Source of the DNA: Salinisphaera sp. G21_0
Lineage (GTDB): Bacteria; Pseudomonadota; Gammaproteobacteria; Pseudomonadales; Endozoicomonadaceae
Length of the DNA stretch: 62,531 nucleotides
Assembly: GCF_017744115.1 (NCBI RefSeq)
Contig: NZ_JAGHQW010000038.1
Span: 1-62,531 of the forward strand
Reading direction: 5' to 3'
Shown: positions 52,646 to 60,957 of the stretch, in pieces
How the letters are laid out: each line of letters opens with the position of its first letter
Position numbering within the stretch: the first letter of the stretch is position 1
Made by a program: the position numbers and the translations under genes
The notes under the pieces: model-generated
Seen by the model: only the letters and a program-made list of their open reading frames with translations
Databases searched by the model: none
Told to the model about the DNA's origin: nothing

Positions 52646-53904
52646 AGGGAAAAATCATGAAAGCCCGCGAAGCCATTGGGCTCAATGGCTATAAGGACAT
52701 CCCCTTATAGAGCAAAATACACATCCAGTGTCTTATATAAAAAAGATTTGGATGTTCTGAAAATGAATGCATTTGATTTAATGAATAGGCTATCTGTTAT
52801 TTATGACGCACGTCAGCAATGGAAAATAGATCATAAACTTGCTGATATTCTGCTCTTAGTCATTTGTGCAGTCATTGCAGGTTGCGAAGGCTGGGAAGAA
52901 ATTGAAGACTTCGGCAATGAGCGACTGGACTGGTTAAAAAAATATGGTGAATTTGAATACGGCATTCCTTCCCATCATACAATTTCCAGGATAGTTGCTG
53001 CTATTAACCCAAAGCAATTCCAGAAATGCTTTATTGAGTGGATGCAAGCCTGCCACCGGGCAACTAATGGTGAGATCATTGCAATTGATGGAAAAACAGC
53101 AAGAGGATCATACGACAAAGGCAAGGATAAAGGTGCAATTCACATGGTGAGTGCGTTTGCTACTGCAAACGAATTGGTCCTTGGCCAAATTAAGATTAAT
53201 GATAAAAGTAACGAGATTACCGCCATACCTGAATTACTTGAACTCCTTGAAATTCGAGGATGCCTTGTAACCATAGACGCCATGGGGTGTCAGAGGGATA
53301 TTGCCAAGAAAATTGTCGATAAAGGTGCTGATTATTTGCTAGCGGTAAAAGGTAATCAGGGCAAGCTTCATGAAGCATTTGAGAATCATTTTTCTGTTGA
53401 AAGAATGAATCAATGGAAGGGTGACACTTTCAGAACTGAAGAAAAAAGCCATGGTAGAATGGAAACACGTCTTCACATAGTTAGTGATATCTTTGATGAG
53501 TTTGTTAATCTTTCTTTTGATTGGAAAGGAATGAAAACTCTTGGAATTATTTGTCTGCAAGAATGGAAGATGGTGTATTTAATGCTGACGACATCAGTGT
53601 GCGTTATTACATTTCCTCTGCGCAATTAACTGCAGAAAAGTTTGCACATGCTGCAAGAGAGCATTGGGCAATCGAGAATAAACTCCATTGGAAAATGGAT
53701 GTTGCAATGAGAGAAGATGATTGTCGAATCAGAAGGGGCAATACCGCTGAAATGCTCACTGGTTTTCGACATATGGCAGTTAATATGTTGAACAATACCA
53801 AAACCTTTAAAGCTGGTCTGAAGCGGAAGCAGAAAAAGGCCGCCATGAGCACTCGATATCTGTCTGAAGTCCTCGCAGGGTGCGGGGTTTCATGATTTTT
53901 CCCT
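52646..53904 (+). mobile_element. ISAs1-family insertion sequence
   Basis: The ends are inverted repeats, AGGGAAAAATCATGAAA at 52646 and its complement ending at 53904, enclosing one transposase gene (1259 bp in total). The flanks are not direct repeats of each other. It separates a membrane-protein fragment from a RAYT fragment. Confidence 0.88.
52763..53895 (+). pseudogene. ISAs1-family transposase, frameshifted
   Basis: MNAFDLMNRLSVIYDARQQWKIDHKLADILLLVICAVIAGCEGWEEIEDFG is the typical H-repeat/ISAs1 start, with the DDE region IIAIDGKTARGSYD, VTIDAMGCQRDIA and KGADYLLAVKGNQ. The frame changes near 53560, after which [47 protein letters not shown] continues to the stop. One base change of length inactivates it, unless it is a sequencing error. 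Confidence 0.88.
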
Positions 53905-54285
53905 GCCACCGATGCCATGCTGTTGCAGTTTTCGGAAGATCGGGAACGAGCCTGTGAACGTTTTGCTGCTTTTGTTCTGGCAGGGGTGGGTATCAATATC
54001 TGGGTTCATCTCAAACAGCAGATCTACCTGGGTGATGACCGGTTTGTTTCGGATCAGCAGCAATATATTGAAAAGCCAGTGAAAGGTAAGGCGCTTTCGG
54101 AAGTGCCTCATAAGCAGAAACGCAAACCTGCACGGCCCCTTGAGTTTTACCAGGCGAGTTGTGATTCAATCGAGGCTGCTGTTTGTGCGGCTTTTGGTTC
54201 CGGCGGTTACACCCAGAAAGCCATCGCTGATTATTTTGGCCTGCATTATTCCACGGTGAGCAAGATGATTGCGCGCCAGGAATAA
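53902..54285 (+). pseudogene. RAYT C-terminal fragment
   Basis: PATDAMLLQFSEDRERACERFAAFVLAGVGINIWVHLKQQIYLGDDRF matches the intact RAYT (LATDATLGYFGSDRDEAIVSFARFVAEGVGVNIWEHLKQQ), ending in HYSTVSKMIARQE. The N-terminal half with the HUH motif is missing on the other side of ISAs1. It is more diverged than the copies at 8960 and 12404. Confidence 0.88.
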
Positions 54286-54352
54286 AGTGTGTATTGGGCG
54301 GTGTTCATGAGTTGGCCTTGTCTCCTTGCTTTAGATCTGCAGGTTTGAGCCA

Positions 54353-54436
54353 CTATGAACCAGAAAGGTATTTGTCCATTTTTAATAATTTGCCCAGGGC
54401 TCTTTTGAATTCCGGAGTGAAATAGAGCTTGTTCAA
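54353..54436 (-). pseudogene. RelE-like toxin, N-terminal remnant
   Basis: From a TTG overlapping the antitoxin stop, the frame reads NKLYFTPEFKRALGKLLKMDKYLSGS and then stops. The LYFTPEFKRAL start is typical of RelE/ParE-type toxins, whose normal length is about 85-95 residues. Only 27 remain. Confidence 0.55.
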
Positions 54437-54648
54437 TGGTCAAGCCCGTTCCACAGTTCTTCAACAGGCTGGTAATCCCCTTTGGTGGTTTCTTCCCAGC
54501 CTTTTTCAAAAGACTCTTCCGCCGTACCAAAAGAAACACTCTCCCTGAAGCTGTGAACGATTCTTAATAGTGCTGGCAGGTGTTCGCTGGGTATTTTCCC
54601 TATCTCCTGCTGCAGCATTTCTTGTATCGCTGTTTCATTGTTTTTCAT
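54433..54648 (-). CDS. antitoxin-like small protein
   Basis: The 71-residue acidic protein is MKNNETAIQEMLQQEIGKIPSEHLPALLRIVHSFRESV ... EELWNGLDH. It is translationally coupled (four-base overlap) to the toxin remnant at 54353, so it is probably the antitoxin of a decayed pair. No named family is certain. Confidence 0.6.
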   Translation of the reverse strand: MKNNETAIQEMLQQEIGKIPSEHLPALLRIVHSFRESVSFGTAEESFEKGWEETTKGDYQPVEELWNGLDH

Positions 54649-54671
54649 TGGGTAGTGCCTTTCAGGTTGCC

Positions 54672-54835
54672 AGGAGGCTGACCGAGAATAGCGCCCGTAG
54701 CGAGGATGGCAGAAAATTGAGGATAAAAAGTCGGAAAGTTTTAGTGAATAGTGGTTCTATTTGCTAAAAATTTCCGACTTTTTAGACCAATTTGCTGCCA
54801 CCGCAGTAGGGCAGTCTGTTCTCGGTCAGCCTCCT
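54672..54835. mobile_element. 164-bp MITE-like palindromic element
   Basis: The terminal inverted repeats AGGAGGCTGACCGAGAA (54672-54688) and TTCTCGGTCAGCCTCCT (54819-54835) match perfectly over 17 bases. The middle holds a second stem, AAAAAGTCGGAAA with TTTCCGACTTTTT. GTTGC occurs one base outside each end. It is not coding. It is unrelated to the TA-flanked MITE. Confidence 0.8.
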
Positions 54836-54897
54836 AGTTGCTGTTCGTATTATTTTCACTTGCACCGGCTGAGTGAAATGTTAGTTTAGTCTGAACA

Positions 54898-54975
54898 GCC
54901 ATCGCTGATCATTTTGGCCTGAATTATTCCTCGGTGAGTAAGATGATTACCCGGTACCCTATAGTTTGTGGGCAT
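54898..54975 (+). pseudogene. RAYT C-terminal end, second fragment
   Basis: AIADHFGLNYSSVSKMITR matches the last residues of the RAYT fragment at 53902-54285 (AIADYFGLHYSTVSKMIAR). The two fragments flank the decayed TA pair and the 164-bp MITE as direct repeats. Confidence 0.75.
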
Positions 54976-54995
54976 TGAGTGGCTATTTATGCCAA

Positions 54996-55259
54996 CTATT
55001 CGTAATGGGTCCACATCCTGATGATTTTAACGGTTTTCTCTTTTTTCAGTACCTGGTAAACCAGCCGGTGCTGAATATTAATTCTCCGTGATAATGCGCC
55101 ACTCAGGTCACCGATCAGCTTTTCGTAAGGTGGTGGTGTTTGATACGGATTAATCGCCAGTATATTCAGCAGGGCTTCTGCTTTGGATTTCAGGTCTGCG
55201 GCTGCGATTTTCTTTGCATCTTTTTGCGCCTGCCGGGTGTATACCAGTTTCCAACTCAC
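54996..55259 (-). CDS. yoeB: YoeB/Txe-type ribosome-dependent mRNA interferase
   Basis: WKLVYTRQAQKDAKKIAAADLKSKAEALLNILAINPYQTPPPYEKLIGDLSGALSRRINIQHRLVYQVLKKEKTVKIIRMWTHYE is the standard YoeB fold, with the ERINxQHRLVY region and the C-terminal W-(S/T)HYE active site. It has 87 residues from the GTG at 55259, which overlaps the antitoxin stop by four bases. The longer ORF upstream is antitoxin sequence in another frame. Confidence 0.93.
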   Translation of the reverse strand: MSWKLVYTRQAQKDAKKIAAADLKSKAEALLNILAINPYQTPPPYEKLIGDLSGALSRRINIQHRLVYQVLKKEKTVKIIRMWTHYE

Positions 55260-55498
55260 CAGCCGGGCTCCTCGCTGCAATCTGAAATATCGCTGGCCAA
55301 TCCGTCGCGGATGGATTTCCGCATTCCCGGTATATTGAGCAGGTGAAGTGTTTCCTGAATAGCACTCCAGTCTTCTTCAGATACCAGTACGGCATTGTTG
55401 CGTTTGCCAGTAATAAGCACTGGCTTGTGGCTTTGAGCGGTTTCATCAATCAGCCGGTACAGGTTTGCACGGGCTTCGCTGGCGCTGTATCTGCTCAT
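55256..55498 (-). CDS. yefM: YefM/Phd-type antitoxin
   Basis: MSRYSASEARANLYRLIDETAQSHKPVLITGKRNNAVLVSEEDWSAIQETLHLL is the Phd/YefM DNA-binding and dimerisation domain, and the acidic tail ISDCSEEPGW binds YoeB. It has 80 residues with CAGGAGA seven bases before the ATG. It precedes yoeB and would repress the operon through the operator upstream. Confidence 0.94.
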   Translation of the reverse strand: MSRYSASEARANLYRLIDETAQSHKPVLITGKRNNAVLVSEEDWSAIQETLHLLNIPGMRKSIRDGLASDISDCSEEPGW

Positions 55499-55527
55499 GG
55501 ATTGTCTCCTGATTCTTTTACTATTTT

Positions 55528-55553
55528 TTACGTACGTAATATAGTACGTATTC
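55528..55553. promoter_or_regulatory. probable yefM-yoeB operator
   Basis: TTACGTACGTAATATAGTAC contains the palindrome TTACGTACGTAA followed by a GTACGTA half site, 30-55 bases upstream of the yefM start. Tandem palindromes with GTAC cores are the usual YefM binding sites. Confidence 0.6.
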
Positions 55554-55639
55554 TTTAATCCCGCCAATGATGGTGCCAATTTTGCTGCCTTTTTAAAAAC
55601 ACTTTTACCACACAAATACTGAGTCCCACATACCATCCT

Positions 55640-56272
55640 ATGATAAAGAAATGCCTTTTCCCCGCTGCCGGCTACGGCACCCGCTTCCTCCCTGCCACCA
55701 AATCCATGCCTAAAGAGATGATGCCCATTGTCAGTAAACCGCTGATTGAGTATGGCGTTGAAGAGGCGCTGCAGGCGGGTATGAATGATATCTGTATTGT
55801 TACCGGCCGTGGCAAGCGCAGCCTGGAAGATCATTTTGATGCCAACTATGAACTGGAGCATCAGATTGCCGGTAGTGATAAGGAGTCACTGCTGAAATAT
55901 GGGGTGATTGCCGGGCAGGCTATTTCTGATGATCTGATCCGGGTGGAAACCATGATGGAGATGCCTGCAAAAGAAGATGCCCCCAGCAAGCTGGCTATTA
56001 TTGGCCGCTATATTCTGACGCCGGATATTTTTGACCTGATCCGGGATACCCGGCCGGGTAAAGGCGGCGAGATTCAGATTACCGATGCCCTGATGGCCCA
56101 AGCTCAGAGGGCCTGTGTGCTGGCTTATAAGTTCAAGGGCAGGCGTTTTGATGTGGCAGTATTGCCGGGTTTATTGACGCTACCAATTATTGTTATGACG
56201 CGCTTTATTGTTGATCGCTGTGTGTCGATCATTCCCCGTGCTTACATTGGGTATCTGCTTTACCTGAGCTAA
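55640..56272 (+). pseudogene. galU: galU copy 2, deleted and frameshifted
   Basis: The first about 75 codons match the intact copy (KKCLFPAAGYGTRFLPATKSMPKEMMPIV). About 207 bases are then missing in frame between KESLL and KYGVIAGQ, removing part of the nucleotide-sugar site. Near 56150 one base is lost (TTTGATGTGGCAG against TTTGACTGCGGCAG), replacing the C-terminus. It is non-functional. Confidence 0.93.
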
Positions 56273-56280
56273 AGAAGTTG

Positions 56281-56377
56281 GAACCACAAAGCACACAAAG
56301 AGCACAAAGGAAAAGATAAGATTTTTTCTTTTTTCTTTTTTCTTTTCTTTGTGCTCTTCGTGTGCTTTGTGGTTCAA
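56281..56377. repeat. AGCACACAAAG palindromic repeat (variant)
   Basis: GAACCACAAAGCACACAAAG and AGCACAAAGG pair with CTTTGTGCTCTTCGTGTGCT and TTGTGGTTC around a T-rich loop. This variant (AGCACACGAAGAGCACAAAG) replaces the CACAAAG type from here to the end of the window. Confidence 0.9.
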
Positions 56378-56393
56378 AATAAAGGCCCCACCA

Positions 56394-57417
56394 ATGAAAA
56401 TTCTCGTTACCGGCCGCTGGTTATATCGGCTCCCATACCTGTGTTGAGTTACTGAATGCCGGTCATGACCCCATCGTATTGGACAATCTCAGTAACAGTT
56501 CGCCCACTGCTATCCGGCGTGTGGAGCAAATTACCGGCAAGGCATTGCCTTTTGTTGAGGGTGATATCCGGGATGAGCAGACTGTAAACCGGTTAATGTC
56601 GGCTCATCAATTCGATGCGGTCATACATTTTGCCGGTTTGAAGGCGGTGGGGGAGTCCTGCACCATGCCTCTGAAGTATTATGACAATAATATCAGCGGC
56701 ACGATCACGCTCTGCCAGGCCATGGCAGCCCATCATATCAAACGGCTGATTTTCAGCTCATCCGCTACCGTGTACGGTGACCCGCATACGCTGCCTATTG
56801 AAGAGAGTTTTCCCCTGTCGGCCACGAATCCTTATGGCCATTCGAAACTGGTGATTGAGGAGATTTTGCGGGAACTTTATAAGTCCGACCCGCAATGGAA
56901 TATCGCCCTGCTGCGCTATTTTAATCCGGTAGGGGCGCACCCTTCTGGCCTGATCGGTGAAGACCCTAACGATATTCCCAATAATCTGTTGCCTTATATT
57001 TCCCAGGTGGCTATTGGCAAGTTGCAGCAGCTGAACGTATTTGGCAATGATTATTCGACGGCCGATGGCACCGGTGTGCGTGACTATATCCATGTGGTGG
57101 ATCTGGCCCGTGGCCATGTGAAGGCGCTGGAAAGATTGACGGATGATAACCGGGACTGCCATGTGTGGAACCTGGGCGTCGGCAAGGGGTACTCGGTGCT
57201 GGAGATGATCCACGCCTTTGAAAAGGCCTCTGGCAGACAGGTGCCTTATGTTATCGCTGACCGTCGTCCGGGGGATATTGCTGCCTGCTATGCCCACCCT
57301 GAAAAAGCCGAACGTGAGTTGGGGTGGAAAGCGGAGTATTCGCTGGATGATATCATGGCCCATGCGTGGAAGTGGCAATCGGAAAATCCACAAGGATATG
57401 GTTCAATGGATGGGTAG
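56394..57417 (+). pseudogene. galE: UDP-glucose 4-epimerase, frameshifted at the Rossmann motif
   Basis: ATGAAAATTCTCGTTACCGG is followed by CCGCTGG where GGCGCTGG would keep the frame (GGAGYIGSH). Two bases are missing, so the first 10 codons are out of frame with the rest. The remainder is an ordinary GalE: VEGDIRDEQTVNRLM, SSATVYGDPHTLPI, NPYGHSKLVIEEIL (YxxxK), ALLRYFNPVGAHPSG and DYIHVVDLARGHVKAL. A functional restart is unlikely because NAD binding would be lost. A sequencing error should be considered. Confidence 0.9.
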
Positions 57418-57460
57418 CGCCTGTTCAGGTTTGATGATCCCTCATGGATGATGACCAATA

Positions 57461-57862
57461 ATGCAAGACAAAAAATGGGGTAAATTGCCCTGGCAGCGGC
57501 TGGTGTTTGTGGCTGCCATCCTTACCTGCACTGTGATGGCGGTGATTCCCGGCAGTATTGACCCCACCGGTTTTGTTAACGACAAAGTAAAGCACGTTAT
57601 TGTGTTTTTTGTGTTGGCGTTGATGCTTGACTACCTGGCCTTTCCTACTGCCCGCTTTACCTGGTATAAGCCACTGGGGTTGTTGGCCTTTGGGGTGTTG
57701 CTGGAAGTGTTGCAGGATACTCTTGGGTTTCGTAAGGGCAGTAACCAGGATTTGCTGGATATTTTATCGAACCTGGCGGGGATTACGGGTTACTTTGTGG
57801 TGGCGGCTGTGGTTAAGCGAATTTACAGGGTTAAACTGGCGAATGGAGGGGCGGTGGTTTAA
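57461..57862 (+). CDS. VanZ-like membrane protein, copy 2
   Basis: It has 133 residues with four helices (LVFVAAILTCTVMAVIPG; KVKHVIVFFVLALMLDYLAF; LGLLAFGVLLEVLQDTLGFRKGSNQDLLDILSNLAGITGYFVVAAVV). The E-LQ ... R....D-LD-N motif is the VanZ-family core, clearer than in the copy at 45179. Its role in the polysaccharide pathway is unknown, but it again precedes a ligase-like gene. Confidence 0.8.
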   Translation: MQDKKWGKLPWQRLVFVAAILTCTVMAVIPGSIDPTGFVNDKVKHVIVFFVLALMLDYLAFPTARFTWYKPLGLLAFGVLLEVLQDTLGFRKGSNQDLLDILSNLAGITGYFVVAAVVKRIYRVKLANGGAVV

Positions 57863-57869
57863 AAGCCTT

Positions 57870-57967
57870 GGAACCACAGAGCACACGAAGAGCACAAAGG
57901 AAAAGATAAGATAAGATAAGATTTTTTCTTTTTCTTTTTCTTTCCTTTGTGAGCTTTGTGGTTCACA
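57870..57967. repeat. AGCACACGAAG palindromic repeat (variant)
   Basis: The left arm is GGAACCACAGAGCACACGAA, then GATAAGATAAGATAAGA in the loop, then a right arm ending GAGCTTTGTGGTTC. It lies at the 3' side of the second GxxExxY gene. Confidence 0.88.
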
Positions 57968-57974
57968 AAAAAAA

Positions 57975-58358
57975 TCAGTTGACCAGCCGCTTGATGCCAT
58001 GTTTGAGGACGTACTCATTAAAGTTGATCAGCAAGCCCAGCCAGAGATTGTTCATTTTCAAGTAGGTCAATAACTGAGCATCATGAATACGGTTGAGTTT
58101 TTCCACAGCTTTTAATTCGACAATGACTAACCCTTCAACGAGAAGATCAAGCTTCAGGTCGGTATTGAGTTTTTTGTTTTTGTAATACACTGGAACAGGC
58201 ACCTGCCTTTCAACCTGCAGGTTGGCCTGTTTAAGCTCGAAAAACAGTGCTTCTTCATAAATTGACTCCAGCAGGCCCGGCCCCAAAACTCGATGAACTT
58301 CTATGGCGCAGCCAATGATGTGTTCTGATAACTGGTTAGACTTGGTTTTCATCCGCAT
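57975..58358 (-). CDS. GxxExxY protein, copy 2
   Basis: HIIGCAIEVHRVLGPGLLESIYEEALFFELKQANLQ shows the GLLESIYEEA form of the motif, and LKLDLLVEGLVIVELKAVEKLNRIHDAQLLTYLKM follows. It has 127 residues and is about as similar to the 47162 copy as two family members from different genomes, so it is not a recent duplicate. It is enclosed by repeats on both sides (57870-57967 and 58446-58606). Confidence 0.87.
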   Translation of the reverse strand: MRMKTKSNQLSEHIIGCAIEVHRVLGPGLLESIYEEALFFELKQANLQVERQVPVPVYYKNKKLNTDLKLDLLVEGLVIVELKAVEKLNRIHDAQLLTYLKMNNLWLGLLINFNEYVLKHGIKRLVN

Positions 58359-58445
58359 ATCTCTATTTATTGTTAATAACTAAAAATAGAACACTTTTCC
58401 TGTTTTTATAGTTTTGAATCCGGCCCCGGTGGTTTGAAGAAAAGA

Positions 58446-58606
58446 AGTGGAACCACAGAGCTCACGAAGGGCACAAGGGAAAAGAAGTGGAACCACAGAG
58501 CACACGAAGAGCACAAAGGAAAAGCATTGGAACCACAAAGCACACGAAGAGCACAAAGAAGAGCTTTTCTTTTCCTTTGTGCTCTTCGTGTGCTTTGTGG
58601 TTCAAA
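58446..58606. repeat. AGCACACGAAG palindrome with three left arms
   Basis: The unit GTGGAACCACAGAGCACACGAAGAGC is repeated three times in tandem before a single right arm CTTTGTGCTCTTCGTGTGCT, suggesting slippage or arm duplication. Confidence 0.9.
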
Positions 58607-58692
58607 AGGATCTTTTTCCCTCCTTTCGGTCTTCTGTATAATCCCTGCTTGCCTATTCCCCTGATGCCTGAATCTGTTTAAGGATTACCGCC

Positions 58693-60153
58693 TTGTCCAC
58701 GCTGGATAACCGTTTTAGCCGTTTTCTGTTTTATTTTCTGTTGCTGGTGATTACCTGACTGCCCTTGCCCTATGGCAGCAAGCCCGAATGGGCCATGGGG
58801 ATTTTGCAGGCGGGTGTTTTTATGCTGTCGGCCTTCTGGTTGGCGGGGTATGGTTTTGGGCATCTGTCGGTTACCCCTGCCTTTCGTAAAGGTGCGCCGG
58901 TTTTTATTGGGTTGTTGCTGGTTGCTTTCTGGGTTTGGGTGCAGTCGTTGCCACTGCCTGCAGAGCTTGTGCAGCAGTTATCACCGGTGGCCTGGTCGGT
59001 TCAGGTTGAAGCGGCCAGCGCATTAAACCTGCCGGTGCCGGATGCTCTTTATCTTTCCCTTGATCCTTTTGCTTCCCAGGTGCATGCCCTGTTATCGCTG
59101 GCCTATGCGCTGCTGTTTGCCATGGTGTTGTTGCTGGTGAGTGATCCGAAGCGGTTGCGGGTGATTGCCTGGGTGTTTGTGATTGCCGGGGCGTTTCAGG
59201 CGTTGTTTGGTTCGTTGAGTACTTTGTCTGGTGCAGAGGTTTTGTTGTTTGGGCCGAAAGAGACCGGCCAGGGTGTAGCTTCGGGTACGTTTGTTAACCG
59301 TAATAGTTTTTCAGGCTGCCTGGAGATGACCCTGGCGGTGGGTATGGGCCTGTTGCTGGGTCAGCTGAACGAACGGCGCTTTCATGACTGGCATGAGTTC
59401 TGGCAACAAACCCTGAAAACCCTGCTAAGCAACAAAGTCATTTTACGTACCGCCATTGCCATTATGGTGGTCGGCCTGGTGTTGGGGCGCTCCCGTATGG
59501 GCAATACGGCGTTTTTCTCCAGCCTGATGATTACCGGGGTTTTGTACGTTATCTGTCGTAAAAAATTAACCCGTGGTGTGGTGATTCTGTTTGTCAGCCT
59601 GTTTGTGATCGATACCATTATTGTCAGCCAGTGGTTCGGGCTGGAAGAGGTAGTAGAACGGCTGGAAAGAACCAACGTACAAACAGAAGCCCGTAGTGAT
59701 GTGAACCCGCAAACCATCGGTGCCATTCCTGATTTTGCCCTTGCCGGTTCCGGTGCTGGCAGCTTCTATACCACCCTGCCGCAATATCATGATGGTACCT
59801 GGCGGGGCTTTTTCGATTTGGCCCATAATGACTTTCTGCAATTCCCCCTGGAGTTTGGTGTGCCGACTTATGCCATTCTGGGGCTGATGGTGCTGTTTAC
59901 TGCCTGGCAGGCGATTCAGGCCATGCGCCTGCGACGGAATATGCTGATGGTGGGGATGGGCTTTGCGGCGTTTATGGGGATACTGGCGATTATGATTCAT
60001 TCGTCGGTGGATTTTAATCTGCAGATACCTTCGAATGCGGCTTATTTTGTTTGCATGATGGCTTTGGGGTGGTTGGCCAGGTATTTGCCGACCCTGCCGG
60101 GCGCTTCCCGCCACCCGCTCCCCGAAAAAGATAAACAATACAGAGCTTGTTAA
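58693..60153 (+). pseudogene. O-antigen ligase/polymerase-like protein, copy 2, early opal stop
   Basis: From TTG 58693 (STLDNRFSRFLFYFLLLVIT) the frame is interrupted by TGA at 58756-58758, where copy 1 has TGG (MFWLPLPEGSKPEWAMG). The frame then continues to 60153 with all signatures (SGTFVNRNSFSGCLEM, AGSGAGSFYTTLPQYHDG, HNDFLQFPLEF). Only the first helix is affected, so restart at 58765 is conceivable. The C-terminus (GASRHPLPEKDKQYRAC) is encoded by the left arm of a GC palindrome, replacing the natural end. Confidence 0.82.
60104..60131. repeat. left arm of a split GC palindrome
   Basis: CGCTTCCCGCCACCCGCTCC continues CCGAAAAA, overlapping the 3' end of the ligase-like gene. The right arm lies 790 bases away at 60917, beyond a VapBC pair. 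Confidence 0.8.
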
Positions 60154-60581
60154 GGCTTCAGAGCTCCCGGTATTTGCTGTGCAGCCAGATCAAAGGTATA
60201 AACCCCATCCAGTGGTTCGGATGGCTTTGAGCAGTAATTTGCTTTGTTAACGATCAGCGCATCGGGAAAGTCGGCAGTTTTTCGCTTGCTGCCAGCCTTG
60301 ACGGGTTTGGCCAGCCGAAAGTCATTCAGCGCCCGCCAGACAGTCTGGCCATCTTCAAAACAGAGGTTGGGTTCTGCAAACAGTTGCTGAATGACCCCAA
60401 TCAGTTCAGGATTATCAAGATTGTACTTTTTACCCCGTAAGGTCCAGAGAGTTTCTACCAGGACCACATCGGTTATCAGAACTTTGTGCTGCCCGGTAAT
60501 CAGCCGGGCAGCCTTCGGTGATTGCAGCTCGTCATCATCCAGCAGATAGCGGAGAAGGACGTTGGTATCGATGGCAATCAT
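60150..60581 (-). CDS. vapC: VapC-type PIN-domain toxin, second
   Basis: MIAIDTNVLLRYLLDDDELQSPKAARLI, LVETLWTLRG and DFPDALIVNKA give the PIN acidic residues. It has 143 residues. It is coupled to vapB by a four-base overlap (60578-60581). It differs clearly from the VapC at 39846. Its stop overlaps the end of the ligase-like gene by four bases. Confidence 0.9.
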   Translation of the reverse strand: MIAIDTNVLLRYLLDDDELQSPKAARLITGQHKVLITDVVLVETLWTLRGKKYNLDNPELIGVIQQLFAEPNLCFEDGQTVWRALNDFRLAKPVKAGSKRKTADFPDALIVNKANYCSKPSEPLDGVYTFDLAAQQIPGALKP

Positions 60582-60799
60582 GGGTTGATGCCGGTTTGCA
60601 GGGAGGTCTCTTCATTGACCCGTTTGTCAGTCTTGATACCTTTGAGCAAACCTTTCGCCGCTCCCATTGTTTTTTTTACGATAGTAATATGCCCTTGGTT
60701 ATCCACGTAGCTTTCGTACTCATCGCCGGGTGCCAGCCCTGCCTGTCGGCACTGCTCTGCGGGCAGGGTGATTTGCCTTTTGCTGCTGATTACCGGCAT
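60578..60799 (-). CDS. vapB: VapB-type AbrB-fold antitoxin, second
   Basis: MPVISSKRQITLPAEQCRQAGLAPGDEYESYVDNQGHITIVKK is a SpoVT/AbrB domain. The tail KGLLKGIKTDKRVNEE would contact the toxin. It has 73 residues and GGAGG precedes the start. Confidence 0.9.
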   Translation of the reverse strand: MPVISSKRQITLPAEQCRQAGLAPGDEYESYVDNQGHITIVKKTMGAAKGLLKGIKTDKRVNEETSLQTGINP

Positions 60800-60916
60800 A
60801 GCGCCTCCTTCTTTACTTTTTATTAAAAAGTAAAGATAGAAGTGCTCGTGAGTGGAGTCAAGAAAACGTTACGTCAGAATATAGAAGATAGTGAGAAATC
60901 ATTTATGCAGGGTTGT

Positions 60917-60951
60917 ATTTTACGGGAAGCGGGCAGCGGGAGGCGGGGAGC
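60917..60951. repeat. right arm of the split GC palindrome
   Basis: TTTTACGGGAAGCGGGCAGC continues GGGAGGCGGGGAGCG. It ends seven bases before the cpsB start. Confidence 0.85.
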
Positions 60952-60957
60952 GCAAAC

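Noticed and set aside
45550-58664. Open frames such as NHKDTKAQR..., ...VSLCLCGE and NHKAHEEHKE... in several gaps.
   Set aside because: They are translations of the CACAAAG and AGCACACGAAG palindromes, with no start context and no similarity beyond the repeat.
32412-58758. Reassignment of TGA or TAG as tryptophan.
   Set aside because: Trp is read from TGG in all intact genes here, and both TGA and TAG end clearly complete genes, so the stops in duplicated genes are lesions.
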